Assembly (NCBI GenBank): GCA_016705955.1
Contig: JADJKO010000004.1
Span: forward strand, 1-64,000
Origin: Flavobacteriales bacterium
GTDB taxonomy: Bacteria; Bacteroidota; Bacteroidia; Flavobacteriales_F; PHOS-HE28
Direction: 5' to 3'
Length of the DNA: 64,000 nucleotides
Part shown: piece after piece, positions 42,989 through 51,782 of the stretch
How the letters are laid out: every line of letters begins with the position of its first letter
How positions within the stretch are numbered: position 1 is the stretch's first letter
Translations under genes and position numbers: made by a program
Notes under the pieces: model-generated
The model's database searches: none
The model's input: the letters and a program-made list of their open reading frames with translations, nothing else
What the model was told of the DNA's origin: nothing

Positions 42989-45900
42989 TCAGGGCTTGAA
43001 GCGCAGCTCTACGGTGGTGCCGGCGCCCGGTGCGCTTTCCACGTTCAGAACACCGCCTATCTCCTGGGCGCGGGCTTGCATGTTCTTCAGTCCGTTGCCA
43101 CCGCTGGTCCCGTTCATGGGTGCGCCGTTCGTGCTCCCCATGCCCTTTCCATCATCGGAAATGCGCAGCACCACCTCACGGCGCTCGTGGCCCACGCGCA
43201 CCACCAGGTTGCTGCATCCACTGTATTTGGCGGCGTTGTTCACGGCCTCCTTGAAGATGAGGTAGAGGTTCTTGCGTTGCACCATGTCCAGTTCCTGGTC
43301 CTCGTCGATCCCTTCGAAGGAGAAATCCAACTCGAAGCCCACGGCCTCGGCCACGCGCCCACCGAACTCCTGCATGCGCTGCGCCACATGGAGCAGCTCG
43401 TCGTTGCGGCTGTTCACGGCCCACACGATGTCGTTCATGCTCTCCACCATCTCGCTGGTGCTGCTGCTGATGCGGTCCAGCATATCGTTGCGGCCGGTCT
43501 CCGCCGCATCAGAACGCCGCTTGGCCACTTCGCTGAAGAGCGCCACACTGCTGAGGGTGCTACCGATCTCATCATGCAGGTCGCGGGCGATACGATCGCG
43601 CACGCGGGCAAGCCGGAGTTGTTGCGCCAGCCGGTAACGATAGAGCGCGTAGAGCAGGCCCGCCAAAGCGAGCACCATGAGCGACCGGAACCACCAGGTG
43701 CCCCACCACGGCGGTGTGATGACGAGCGCGAGCGAGGCGCCCTGCCGATCCCACACACCCGCGCTGTTGCGGCTCTGCACGCGGAAGGTGTACTGGCCGG
43801 GATCCAGGTTGGTGTAGGTGGCCTCGTGCGCGGTGCCGCTCTCCACCCACGTGGTGTCCAGTCCTTCGAGCTGATAGCGGAATTCGTTCAGCGCCGGCGC
43901 GGTCTGGTCGGTACTGGCGAGATCGAAGGTGATCATGCGCGTGTCGTAGGGCAACACGAGCTCGCGTAGTTGGCTGATGGGTGATGGCAGCAGTTCGGGA
44001 TCGGTGCGGTAGGTCACCACCTTGTTCATCAAGCGCAGCCGCGTGATCAAGGTCGGCGACGGTACGGTATCGGCGGCGAAGACCGCCGGATCGAAGTTCA
44101 CCACACCGTCCATGCCGCCGAAGTACATGTATCCGTTCCTGCTCCGCGCGGCGCTGTAGCGGTTGAACTCGTTGCCGGGCAGGCCGTGCTCCTTGGTGAA
44201 CACACGCATCGCGCCGGTGCGCGGATCGAAGCGGCACAGGCCCCTGTTCGTGCTCATCCAGAGCATGCCCGCATCATCGGGCAGGATGGCGTACACCACA
44301 TTGTTGGGCAGGCCGTTCTCCGCAGTGTACCGCTTCAACTCACCGGTGCGCTGGTCCATGCGCGCGAGGCCCTGGCCTTCCATGCCGATCCAGAGGTAGC
44401 GGTCGGGTGCGTCGGGATCCAGGCAGGTGGCGAGCACCATGTCGCCGGGAAGATGTCCTGCGCCCTCGGGACCCTTCACCCAGCTCCGCCATGTGCCGGT
44501 GCGCGGGTCGAGCGCGAAGAGCCCGGCCACCGTGCCCATCCAGATGGTGCCATCGGGCGCGATGGTGCTCGAGCCGATGGGCTTGTAGTCGTCGGTCACC
44601 AGCAGCCGCGGCAAGGGGAAGTGCGCGCGCACCTGTAGGTCGAGCGGATCGATCAGCAGCAGTTCATCCACTTCGCCCAAGGGCCCGGAGGAGGTGCAGA
44701 CCATCAGCAGGCCATCGGGTCCGCTCAGGATCTGCTGGCAGGATCGATCGCCGAGCGGCACCGGCAGCATGTGTCCGTCGCGGTCCACCACGCGGATCAG
44801 GTTCCTTCCGGCGTCCTGGATGCTCACGTTCAGCCAGAGCCGGCCCAAGCGATCCACCTCGCCTTCATCGAGCACGCAGCATGCAGCGCGCAAGGCATCG
44901 ATGCGCGTGCGCATGGGCGCGGTCCACGGATCGGGACCGTCCAACGCATGAAAGTCCTGCGCGGTGATGAGGTAGCGTCCTTCGGCATCGTTGGAGACGA
45001 GGTAGCCCATGGGCTCGCGTACGTGGAAGCGCTCGGCGGAGGCCTGCACCTGGAACGCGCCATAGCCCGCACTGCCCAGCCACACGTTGCCCTGCCGATC
45101 GGCGATGACAGGCCATTGGCCCCGATGTGCCAATTGCGGATCGTTCGCCTGCACATCCAGCTCCACCCATTCCACCGAACCGGTGGCCGTGTCCATGCGC
45201 ACCAGTTGCTGATCGAAGAGCGAGCACCACATGCGGCCCTTCGCATCGAGCAGATGGCCCCAACGGATCGGGGAAGCCCCCGACTTGGCAATGGACACAA
45301 GCTTCCCGTCCGACCATTTCACCTGCAGCAGATCGTTACACGCGGCGAGCAGGTAGCGCTCGTTGCGCGGATCGGGTATCAGGTTGAACGAGATCGGCAA
45401 CCCGATGGGATCGGTGCAGGACGGGAGATCCTGTCGGCTCACGAGGCGCAGGTCGCCATCCGCTTCGGGTGCGAGGCACCAGAGGGCCTGCGCGTCGGTG
45501 ATCCAGATGCGGCCGTTGCTCTCCACTTCCAGGTCCACCGCGTGCTCGATGCCGGGCCATGCCGCGAAGAGTTCCTTAGCCGGTCGGAAAGCGCGCGATC
45601 CCGTGCGCCGATCCAGCACGAGCAACTTGCCGGTGGAAGAGATCATCCACGCGCGACCGACGCTGTCCTGCCGAAGGAGCAAGGTCGGTGGCGAATCGTA
45701 CGAGCGCGCGCGACCGGTGCGCGGTTCATAGGCGCTCACGCATCCCATCTCGTTGCCGGCCCAGATCAGCCCATCGCGGTCCTCCAGCAAGGTGTTCACC
45801 CGGTTGCCGCAGATGCTGCTGCTGTCGGCCGGATCGTTGCGGAACACCATGAAGTGGTATCCGTCGTAACGCGCCAGCCCATCCTTGGTGCCCATCCAGA

Positions 45901-46057
45901 GGAAGCCCTGCCGATCCTGCAGCAGGGTGTGCACGAGGCCCTGCGGCAGGCCATCGTCCACGGTGATGAGCTCCGTGCGCAGGTGAACGATGGCCGGCGC
46001 TTGCGCCAAGGCCCCCAAAACCAGAGCGAGCGAGTAGAGAAGGAACAAGGACCGCAT
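42989..46057 (-). CDS. reg_prop propeller hybrid sensor histidine kinase 1
   Basis: A 1022-residue periplasmic-sensor kinase. After a signal peptide come two-component regulator propeller repeats (~30-700, e.g. DGLPQGLVHTLLQDRQGFLW, GLARYDGYHF), a Y_Y_Y domain (~715-780), a membrane helix (~785-805), a HisKA_3 helix with phospho-acceptor His828 (RDLHDEIGS), and HATPase_c (N-box EAVNNAAKYS, DDGKGMG). The fold is that of NarL-class kinases, paired with the regulator just downstream. The ligand of the propeller is unknown; it is divergent from the LVIVD-repeat gene. Confidence 0.93.
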   Translation of the reverse strand: MRSLFLLYSLALVLGALAQAPAIVHLRTELITVDDGLPQGLVHTLLQDRQGFLWMGTKDGLARYDGYHFMVFRNDPADSSSICGNRVNTLLEDRDGLIWAGNEMGCVSAYEPRTGRARSYDSPPTLLLRQDSVGRAWMISSTGKLLVLDRRTGSRAFRPAKELFAAWPGIEHAVDLEVESNGRIWITDAQALWCLAPEADGDLRLVSRQDLPSCTDPIGLPISFNLIPDPRNERYLLAACNDLLQVKWSDGKLVSIAKSGASPIRWGHLLDAKGRMWCSLFDQQLVRMDTATGSVEWVELDVQANDPQLAHRGQWPVIADRQGNVWLGSAGYGAFQVQASAERFHVREPMGYLVSNDAEGRYLITAQDFHALDGPDPWTAPMRTRIDALRAACCVLDEGEVDRLGRLWLNVSIQDAGRNLIRVVDRDGHMLPVPLGDRSCQQILSGPDGLLMVCTSSGPLGEVDELLLIDPLDLQVRAHFPLPRLLVTDDYKPIGSSTIAPDGTIWMGTVAGLFALDPRTGTWRSWVKGPEGAGHLPGDMVLATCLDPDAPDRYLWIGMEGQGLARMDQRTGELKRYTAENGLPNNVVYAILPDDAGMLWMSTNRGLCRFDPRTGAMRVFTKEHGLPGNEFNRYSAARSRNGYMYFGGMDGVVNFDPAVFAADTVPSPTLITRLRLMNKVVTYRTDPELLPSPISQLRELVLPYDTRMITFDLASTDQTAPALNEFRYQLEGLDTTWVESGTAHEATYTNLDPGQYTFRVQSRNSAGVWDRQGASLALVITPPWWGTWWFRSLMVLALAGLLYALYRYRLAQQLRLARVRDRIARDLHDEIGSTLSSVALFSEVAKRRSDAAETGRNDMLDRISSSTSEMVESMNDIVWAVNSRNDELLHVAQRMQEFGGRVAEAVGFELDFSFEGIDEDQELDMVQRKNLYLIFKEAVNNAAKYSGCSNLVVRVGHERREVVLRISDDGKGMGSTNGAPMNGTSGGNGLKNMQARAQEIGGVLNVESAPGAGTTVELRFKP

Positions 46058-46126
46058 TGCCTGACCGGAAACTTAGGGCATTCCTGCTGAAGACGAGGTC
46101 ACGCAACCAGAGTGGACCGAAGATCC

Positions 46127-46138
46127 ATTGGTTCCAAT
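46127..46138. promoter_or_regulatory. ATTGG-TT-CCAAT dyad between kinase 1 and LVIVD gene
   Basis: A perfect 5-2-5 inverted repeat 70 nt upstream of the kinase 1 ATG. On the plus strand it lies 24 nt before a GTGCTTTG box (46163-46170) that precedes the ATG at 46186 by 15 nt. The spacing equals that at the regulator 1 promoter, so the site most likely activates the divergent gene. Confidence 0.55.
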
Positions 46139-46162
46139 GAACGCCTATCCATCAAGTACCAA

Positions 46163-46170
46163 GTGCTTTG
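46163..46170 (+). promoter_or_regulatory. weak -7 box of the LVIVD-repeat gene
   Basis: GTGCTTTG keeps the TTTG half of TAnnTTTG but lacks the TA, as expected for a promoter that depends on an activator bound at the dyad 24 nt upstream. Confidence 0.4.
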
Positions 46171-46185
46171 CTTCCGTCGAATCAA

Positions 46186-48576
46186 ATGAACCCGCTCATC
46201 ATGAACATCCGTGCCCTTGGCCTCACCGCGTTGCTGCTCGCAGCGTTGCCCACCCTTGCACAGAACTTCGATGGATTCAACTACCAGGCCGTGGTCCGCG
46301 ATGTGGCCGGTGACCCGCTTCCCAGCCAGGCGGTCGGGGTGCAGGTGATCATCGTGAGCGGCGTCCTGCAGCCGCATGTGGAGGTCCATAGCGTGACCAC
46401 CGATGCGCACGGTTTGATGAAACTGGTTATAGGCGAAGGGCAGCTACAGAGCGGTCCGGCGTTCAGTGCGATCAACTGGTCGGGCAACACCGCCTGGACC
46501 TGCTGTGTTTCGGTGGACATCACCGGCGGCACCAACTACACCTCGCTTGGCTGCGAGACCTTCAAGGCTGTTCCATTCGCCATGCGGTCGCTCACCAGTG
46601 ACAACGGCCCGGCAACCGGCTGGAGCCTCAATGGGCCCACGCTCTCCAACACCAACACGGGCAACGTGGGCATCGGCACCAGCAGCCCGGACACCACCCT
46701 GCATGTGCTGGGCAAACTCAAATACCAGGACGGCAGCCAAGCCGACCAGAAGATCCTGACCAGCGATGCCGACGGCAATGCAAGCTGGCAGAACCTCAGC
46801 GCAGCGAGCATTTTCGGAAGTGGGAATGCGCCGACCGGCCCGTGCATGACCGGTCTTCCCAACGTAGCTGCTGTATCAAATCCCTATGATATTGAAGTAT
46901 CGGGCAACTACGCGTATGTGTTGGGCCGAGGGAACAACAGCATCCTGGTGTTCGATGTCAGCACACCGAGCGCACCGGTCCTCAGCACCACCATAGGGAT
47001 GAGCATAGCTCCTTTTTCCATTGCCGTTTCGGGCAATTACGCGTACGTGGTAGGCCGCTACGGCACCGACATGTTGGTGTTCGACATCAGCACGCCTACC
47101 GCACCAAGTCTCAGCGCTACCATACCGACGGGCCTTGGATTGTATGAGATCACTGTTTCGGGGAACTACGCCTATGTGGTGAATGTGAATGGTGGGGTTC
47201 CGGTTTTCGACATCAGCACACCGAACGCCCCAAGCCTCGTAACGACCATACCAGAGAATGTCTCGCACCTCGCGATCTCCGGGAATTACGCGTACTTGAT
47301 CGGTAGCGACTTGAGAGTCTACGATATCAGTATACCCAACGCACCGACCTTCAGTACGTCGGTCGCCACTGGGAACAGCCCCTCTGCTATCGGAATAGCA
47401 GGTAATGTTGCCTTTGTAGCGGGTTATTCGCCCGCCGATCCGATGAGGATCTACGACATCAGCACACCGAGTGCGCCAGGCCTTGTTGCGAGCACGACCC
47501 TTGGCGCAGGAGATGGCGCAAGCTCTCTTGATGTCGTGGGCAACTACGTATTCGTTACGAACTTCAACAGCAGTACCACGCTGGTGTTCGACATGAGCAC
47601 GCCAAGCGCACCAAGCCTTCTTATGACCATCCCGGGGGTTGGTCCCGTACGCTTTGCAACTGCCGGCAATTACGCCTACGTGCTGAATTACAATTCCAGC
47701 ACAATGGCGGTTTACGAGCTGTTCTGCCCCCCCGCCAATATCGCGGTCGACCCTTCAACCGGCGAATTCACCAGCCAACCAGCGAACTGGTCCACGTCAG
47801 GCAACAACCTGTCCAACACCAACAGTGGCAATGTGGGCATCGGCACCAACTCACCTGCGCATGCACTCGATGTAGAAGGAGAATTGAACTCGTCCGAAGG
47901 ATTGTTCCTCAAGGATCTGAAGACCATTACCAACGATGGGTTCGGACGTACGGAGTTCTTCGATGCGAACGGTACCGAACACGTGGAGTTCAACGGATAC
48001 AACACAACTTTCGGGGCTCAACCGACCTACTTCACGGACCAGTTGGCCATCGGCCTTGATCCCGAACTCACTCCTCCTGCTGCGGATCTGGATGTGCAAG
48101 GGACCTTCAAATTGGCGGATGGCACACAAGGCACGGGCAAGGTGCTTACCTCCGATGCTGCTGGGAATGCAAGTTGGCAGGCCATGCCCTCGGCCGGGTC
48201 GGGGACATATACTCCCACATGGGTCACTACTTCAGGATTTACTACCGCCCCGAGTTTCTTGGGCTGTACCTACTCAAGGATGGGAGCGATCGTGAACGTT
48301 GTCTGCAGCATTGGGGGGGCTGGTCCTGTTTATGCCTTGGGCACCAACTCGGCAACACTTACAGTGCCTGCGTCTCTACCCGTGGCAAATCCCGCAGGTG
48401 GCCCGCAGGTCGGTGGCACGTTCGCGAGTGGTTACCACGTCAGTGGCACGGAGACGAGCATCGGCTTGGTCTTGCCAAGCACAACGACCAAAGTCCTATT
48501 GAAGATGAACGGATCCAATTACTCCGGGATCGCCGGGACATGGTGCAGCTTCACCTATGCGACCAGTGCACCATGA
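46186..48576 (+). CDS. secreted LVIVD-repeat propeller protein
   Basis: A 796-residue protein with a signal peptide (IRALGLTALLLAALPTLAQ; ATG 46201 is an alternative start). An N-terminal region (NFDGFNYQAVVRD) is followed by at least six LVIVD-type repeats (~225-500), each like SGNYAYVLGR...ILVFDVSTPSAPVL. Flanking these are two copies of a NLSNTNSGNVGIGTNSPA-type segment, common in Bacteroidota tail-fibre-like proteins. The C-terminus is a beta-domain (TYTPTWVTTSGF...WCSFTYA) similar to phage tail ends. Function is probably surface display; it is divergent from kinase 1 and likely its target. Confidence 0.82.
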   Translation: MNPLIMNIRALGLTALLLAALPTLAQNFDGFNYQAVVRDVAGDPLPSQAVGVQVIIVSGVLQPHVEVHSVTTDAHGLMKLVIGEGQLQSGPAFSAINWSGNTAWTCCVSVDITGGTNYTSLGCETFKAVPFAMRSLTSDNGPATGWSLNGPTLSNTNTGNVGIGTSSPDTTLHVLGKLKYQDGSQADQKILTSDADGNASWQNLSAASIFGSGNAPTGPCMTGLPNVAAVSNPYDIEVSGNYAYVLGRGNNSILVFDVSTPSAPVLSTTIGMSIAPFSIAVSGNYAYVVGRYGTDMLVFDISTPTAPSLSATIPTGLGLYEITVSGNYAYVVNVNGGVPVFDISTPNAPSLVTTIPENVSHLAISGNYAYLIGSDLRVYDISIPNAPTFSTSVATGNSPSAIGIAGNVAFVAGYSPADPMRIYDISTPSAPGLVASTTLGAGDGASSLDVVGNYVFVTNFNSSTTLVFDMSTPSAPSLLMTIPGVGPVRFATAGNYAYVLNYNSSTMAVYELFCPPANIAVDPSTGEFTSQPANWSTSGNNLSNTNSGNVGIGTNSPAHALDVEGELNSSEGLFLKDLKTITNDGFGRTEFFDANGTEHVEFNGYNTTFGAQPTYFTDQLAIGLDPELTPPAADLDVQGTFKLADGTQGTGKVLTSDAAGNASWQAMPSAGSGTYTPTWVTTSGFTTAPSFLGCTYSRMGAIVNVVCSIGGAGPVYALGTNSATLTVPASLPVANPAGGPQVGGTFASGYHVSGTETSIGLVLPSTTTKVLLKMNGSNYSGIAGTWCSFTYATSAP

Positions 48577-49073
48577 AAAGCCTATTGCCCCAACTATCCC
48601 CAATGGCACGTTCCGAAGGATCGATGCTTTTTGGATGGACCTCTTCAATTGATCCGACCGACGATGCATTCGTGCCCGCGCGTTCAAAGAACCGATGGTT
48701 CAAGGTATCCACGGTTCGTTCGTTGAAGTATCGCATTTTGCCCATTGCGGCATTGATGCTGACCTCTACGTTCTCAATAGCCCAGCAGCTCGTCTCCACG
48801 GGTGGCGGAGGCAGTGCGGTCCCCGGCGGATCGGTCAGTTGGTCCATGGGCGAGCCCATCATCGGAACCGGCACCGTGCCCGGCGGCATCGTCACCCAAG
48901 GCTTTCAGCAGCCCAAGGCCCTACGCCTTTTGGCGAACATCAAGGCCTTCCTGCAAGGACCTTACAATAGCAACACCGGTGCTATGAGTGACGCTCTTCG
49001 CAGCAACGGCCTCTTACCGCTGACGGAACCATACACCATCCTGGGCTACTCATTCGTGGGCGGCGGCGGCTGA
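48573..49073 (+). CDS. secreted Bacteroidota surface protein, truncated by a frameshift
   Basis: The ATG overlaps the previous stop (ATGA), but a signal peptide only appears ~50 residues in (LKYRILPIAALMLTSTFSIA), so the true start may be a TTG at 48724. It then reads SWSMGEPIIGTG, VTQGFQQP and FLQGPYNSNTGAMSDALRS, the usual opening of a Bacteroidota family, and stops at YSFVGGGG. In relatives this point continues into a beta-rich region; here a one-base shift in a GGC run breaks the frame. Confidence 0.7.
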   Translation: MKSLLPQLSPMARSEGSMLFGWTSSIDPTDDAFVPARSKNRWFKVSTVRSLKYRILPIAALMLTSTFSIAQQLVSTGGGGSAVPGGSVSWSMGEPIIGTGTVPGGIVTQGFQQPKALRLLANIKAFLQGPYNSNTGAMSDALRSNGLLPLTEPYTILGYSFVGGGG

Positions 49074-49351
49074 GCGCCGGTGGTGCCTTCCCAGCGGAAT
49101 TGCTCTGGGCCGGTGATGTGGACGCCAACAACGAACTGAAGTACACCGGCTCCTTCAACGACCGCGACCCGATCCTCCTAGCCATCGGAGGATCCATCCC
49201 CACGGCCGTGCTCAGTGGACAATACCGGAAGGAGGATGTGAACATGGATGGCGAGGTGAAGTACATCGGCGCGGGGAACGACCGCGATCCGATCCTGCAG
49301 AATATCGGCGGGAGTGTGCCGACGAATACGCGGGTGGGGCAGTTGCCGTGA
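49074..49351 (+). pseudogene. C-terminal part of the truncated surface protein
   Basis: In another frame the protein resumes as AGGAFPAELLWAGDVDANNE and ends NDRDPILQNIGGSVPTNTRVGQLP. The KYTG/KYIG-x-x-NDRDPIL motif occurs twice, as in dockerin-like ends of this family. In full-length relatives ~60 residues of beta-domain should come between the FVGGGG point and this part; they are missing, so the gene carries both a frameshift and an internal deletion. Confidence 0.65.
49279..49349. repeat. 71-bp repeat, copy 1
   Basis: Bases 49279-49349 and 53284-53354 are identical at 69 of 71 positions by my count and in the same orientation. They encode the ending RDPI...GGSVPTNTRVGQLP of the surface-protein family. 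Confidence 0.8.
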
Positions 49352-49557
49352 GGGGGCGGGATTGAAAGGCGAGGCGAAGAATGGGGAAGCTTATATGGCC
49401 ACGAACGGGTCGCTACAGGAATGTTGAACATCCCGCTTCCAACACCGAAGGGCGATGTGAACGCGCACTTCGACGTTCATCATTCGGGGATCGGACTTCG
49501 CAGATCACCACGAGCAGCCACAGCCCGTTCCGCCCCGGAATGAACACCCCTGCCGAT

Positions 49558-50001
49558 CTATTGGTCCGGCTTCGGCCGTAGAATGAAATTCCGGAACGCA
49601 TATCTCCAAGGAACGATCAGCGCGATGAACGGCGCAGCGATGAAAATGTGCGCCATGGCCTCCGCAGGCGCACCCACCAAGGTACCCGCACGCCAAAGCG
49701 GATATGCCACCACGAACAGCCAGAGCGTTTTATAGAAGATCATCAGGATCACAAGCGGCAACCATTGCAGAGGCCGCAATAAGCCAAGGATCCCCAATGT
49801 GGGGTAGGCCGCCCACATGCACCACGCCACTGCCCTGGTGTGGTCCCAAGGACCTTCGTGTGTGAGGATCGTTCTCCAGGCATCGATCGCCACGCCGATG
49901 GCCATGAGAAAGTAGAGCAACCGCAGCAGGTGGATGTATACAGGGCGGACGCCCTCGTACCGATCGTGATCCGGGGTGAAGAGCTGTGTGATGATATTCA
50001 T
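49558..50001 (-). CDS. small four-helix membrane protein
   Basis: A 147-residue protein with about four hydrophobic helices (IHLLRLLYFLMAIGVAI, TLGILGLLRPLQW, LVILMIFYKTLWLFVVAY, IFIAAPFIALIVPW). It begins MNIITQLFTPDHDRYEGVRP and ends in a basic segment, RNFILRPKPDQ. No family with known function is recognised. ATG 50001 is chosen because it gives a natural soluble N-terminus. Confidence 0.65.
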   Translation of the reverse strand: MNIITQLFTPDHDRYEGVRPVYIHLLRLLYFLMAIGVAIDAWRTILTHEGPWDHTRAVAWCMWAAYPTLGILGLLRPLQWLPLVILMIFYKTLWLFVVAYPLWRAGTLVGAPAEAMAHIFIAAPFIALIVPWRYAFRNFILRPKPDQ

Positions 50002-50160
50002 GTGGACTGGGTGGTGATGTGTGGTCCCGAACGACGTGCATCGGGGCCCGATATGCACCAAAATAGACGCGTCCTTCTTCGGCGAACGCCTGTTTTTCCA
50101 TGAGCGGCGAGATCGGTCTCCGCTCCCGCTCGGGCGGCCTACATGGTTCCCGTGTACCGG

Positions 50161-50195
50161 CCACTTGAAAGCAGAAGAAGGCGTCCTTGCCCTTG
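50161..50195. repeat. dispersed intergenic repeat, copy C
   Basis: The core aagcagaagaaggcg followed by cttgccct resembles the copies at 51644-51695 and 53178-53229. It is the least similar of the three and lies between two minus-strand genes. Confidence 0.35.
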
Positions 50196-50276
50196 AAGAT
50201 CGCCGACACAGGGCATTCGATAGTGGCCCGGCCTCGATGGTTCCTGGACAGGGTACTGATGTACGAGCCCGTGGTC

Positions 50277-51500
50277 CTATTGCGCTGCGAACCCGATCTC
50301 CGGGTATCGTTCACCAAGGTCTTCCATGCCGTGTGCCCCGCCCTTGAGGTGCTCATCGAAGAATGCGAGCAGGCAGCTTGAGATGACCTCCATGCCGCGT
50401 CGATCGCCGATGGAGCCCGTGAAGCCGAACAGTCGCGAGCTGAACACTTCCTTCTGGAACGGGAGGTCGCTGAAGTTGAAGTGCTGCGCCCCTTCCAAAT
50501 AGATCCAGCTCCGGCTCGCAGGTAACGAGTTGTAGATGGCAGCGATCCTGGATTTGATCCTCATGCTCGTCGGGTCCATTTCTTCAGCATGGTCCGCAAG
50601 CAGGAACATGAACGGTTTCGTGAGCCCGTCCTGGACCACAGTGCCATACGGTGCACCATCCATATCCACCCCTGCCTTGCACCGTGGATCGTCCACGCAG
50701 AACTGCGCGGCAGTGGCACCACCGAACGAATGTCCCATGACGCCCACGGATCCAAGGTCCGATCTCCCGTGGAAGCGGCTAAGGGTGTCGGTGGAGTTCA
50801 GCTCCTCCAGCCGGTCCAGAATAAAGCGGGCATCGGCCGACCAGATGCGAACAAGGCGCTCCAGGATCCGCTCGGTCTGCTGGGATAGTTCGGCCGCCTC
50901 GCCAGGATTTCCGGCGTGGGTCCGGTCCACGAGGCGACCGTCCGGGAAGCGCATCAACCAGGTGCTATAAGGAGCATCGGAGCCGACCACGATGTAGCCA
51001 TGGCTTGCTAATTCTTCGGCGAACGTGGTATAGTCCGTGGCCAGGGTCCCGATGGCCGAGCGCAAGAGCACCACCGGATAGCTCGGCCGATCATCGGCAA
51101 CGGCCGCGTCCTGCAAGCTGTGCGCGTGGATCTTCGCGGCATCGCGCGTGGTGAACGTGTTCAACAAGGCACCACGCTTCGCATTCAGCGCCTTGCTGAG
51201 ATCGGCAGGGATGTATTCAACGGTCCTATCCGATCCGGTGATCGACGCGGGGTACCATATCCAGACCATCAACTCCCTCTTGGTATGGGGCTCCGGAGTG
51301 AGGCTATCCGTCCGGGTACTGTCCACCCAATGAAACGCTGTTCTTCCAACGGCCAGGCTTCCGGTGGGTGCGGGCAGGGTGACTTCGCTCTTCATCTCGA
51401 TCCAAAAGGAGAAGAGGGCGATCACGATCAGCCCCACGAAGAACAGCATGCCGTAGCGGACAAGCTTGAGAAACCGTTTGAGCAGCGTAGGGATCTTCAT
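50277..51500 (-). CDS. PAF-acetylhydrolase-like alpha/beta hydrolase, membrane anchored
   Basis: A 407-residue protein. An N-terminal helix (YGMLFFVGLIVIALFSFWI, ~16-35) anchors it in the membrane. The hydrolase domain follows: LMVWIWYPA, LRSAIGTLATDY and SHGYIVVGSD, then nucleophile GHSFGGATA, with the His in GAQHFNFSD. This layout matches PAF-acetylhydrolase/dienelactone-type esterases acting on short acyl esters. The start at 51500 (MKIPTLLKRF) puts the helix near the N-terminus. Substrate unknown. Confidence 0.82.
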   Translation of the reverse strand: MKIPTLLKRFLKLVRYGMLFFVGLIVIALFSFWIEMKSEVTLPAPTGSLAVGRTAFHWVDSTRTDSLTPEPHTKRELMVWIWYPASITGSDRTVEYIPADLSKALNAKRGALLNTFTTRDAAKIHAHSLQDAAVADDRPSYPVVLLRSAIGTLATDYTTFAEELASHGYIVVGSDAPYSTWLMRFPDGRLVDRTHAGNPGEAAELSQQTERILERLVRIWSADARFILDRLEELNSTDTLSRFHGRSDLGSVGVMGHSFGGATAAQFCVDDPRCKAGVDMDGAPYGTVVQDGLTKPFMFLLADHAEEMDPTSMRIKSRIAAIYNSLPASRSWIYLEGAQHFNFSDLPFQKEVFSSRLFGFTGSIGDRRGMEVISSCLLAFFDEHLKGGAHGMEDLGERYPEIGFAAQ

Positions 51501-51643
51501 GTGGTGGTCCGTAAACGATGAACAAGGTACAGGACGGCATTGGTTGTTGGATTGCTGTCCGCCGGTGCAACCGCCATCAGGATTCCGCGCTTGGGGCGGA
51601 CACCTTGCGATGAAGTCGATCCCAAGGCGCCGCAGTCGCTGGG

Positions 51644-51695
51644 CTTGATCCTCGCATCCTCCGCAAGGAAGCAGAAGAGGGCGGGCTTGCCCTGG
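51644..51695. repeat. dispersed intergenic repeat, copy A
   Basis: A 52-bp stretch (cttgat-cgcatcc-gcagaagagg-gg-tt-cc) about 80% like copy B at 53178-53229. It lies in the 282-nt gap between the divergent hydrolase and SGNH genes. No gene is seen in the rest of this gap. Confidence 0.5.
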
Positions 51696-51782
51696 GCGAT
51701 GTCCATCACTTTGCAGGCCACTGACGGATGGGACCGCGACCACCTGTACCTTCGGGTCATTCTCACCCACCACCTCCAGCGC

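Noticed and set aside
42215..43969. 584-codon plus-strand frame over regulator 1 and kinase 1
   Set aside because: The minus strand carries the receiver, HTH and kinase motifs; the plus-strand translation has no family features.
51540..51782. In-frame extension upstream of the SGNH protein start
   Set aside because: The signal peptide at 51783 fixes the start, and the upstream part overlaps the dispersed repeat.
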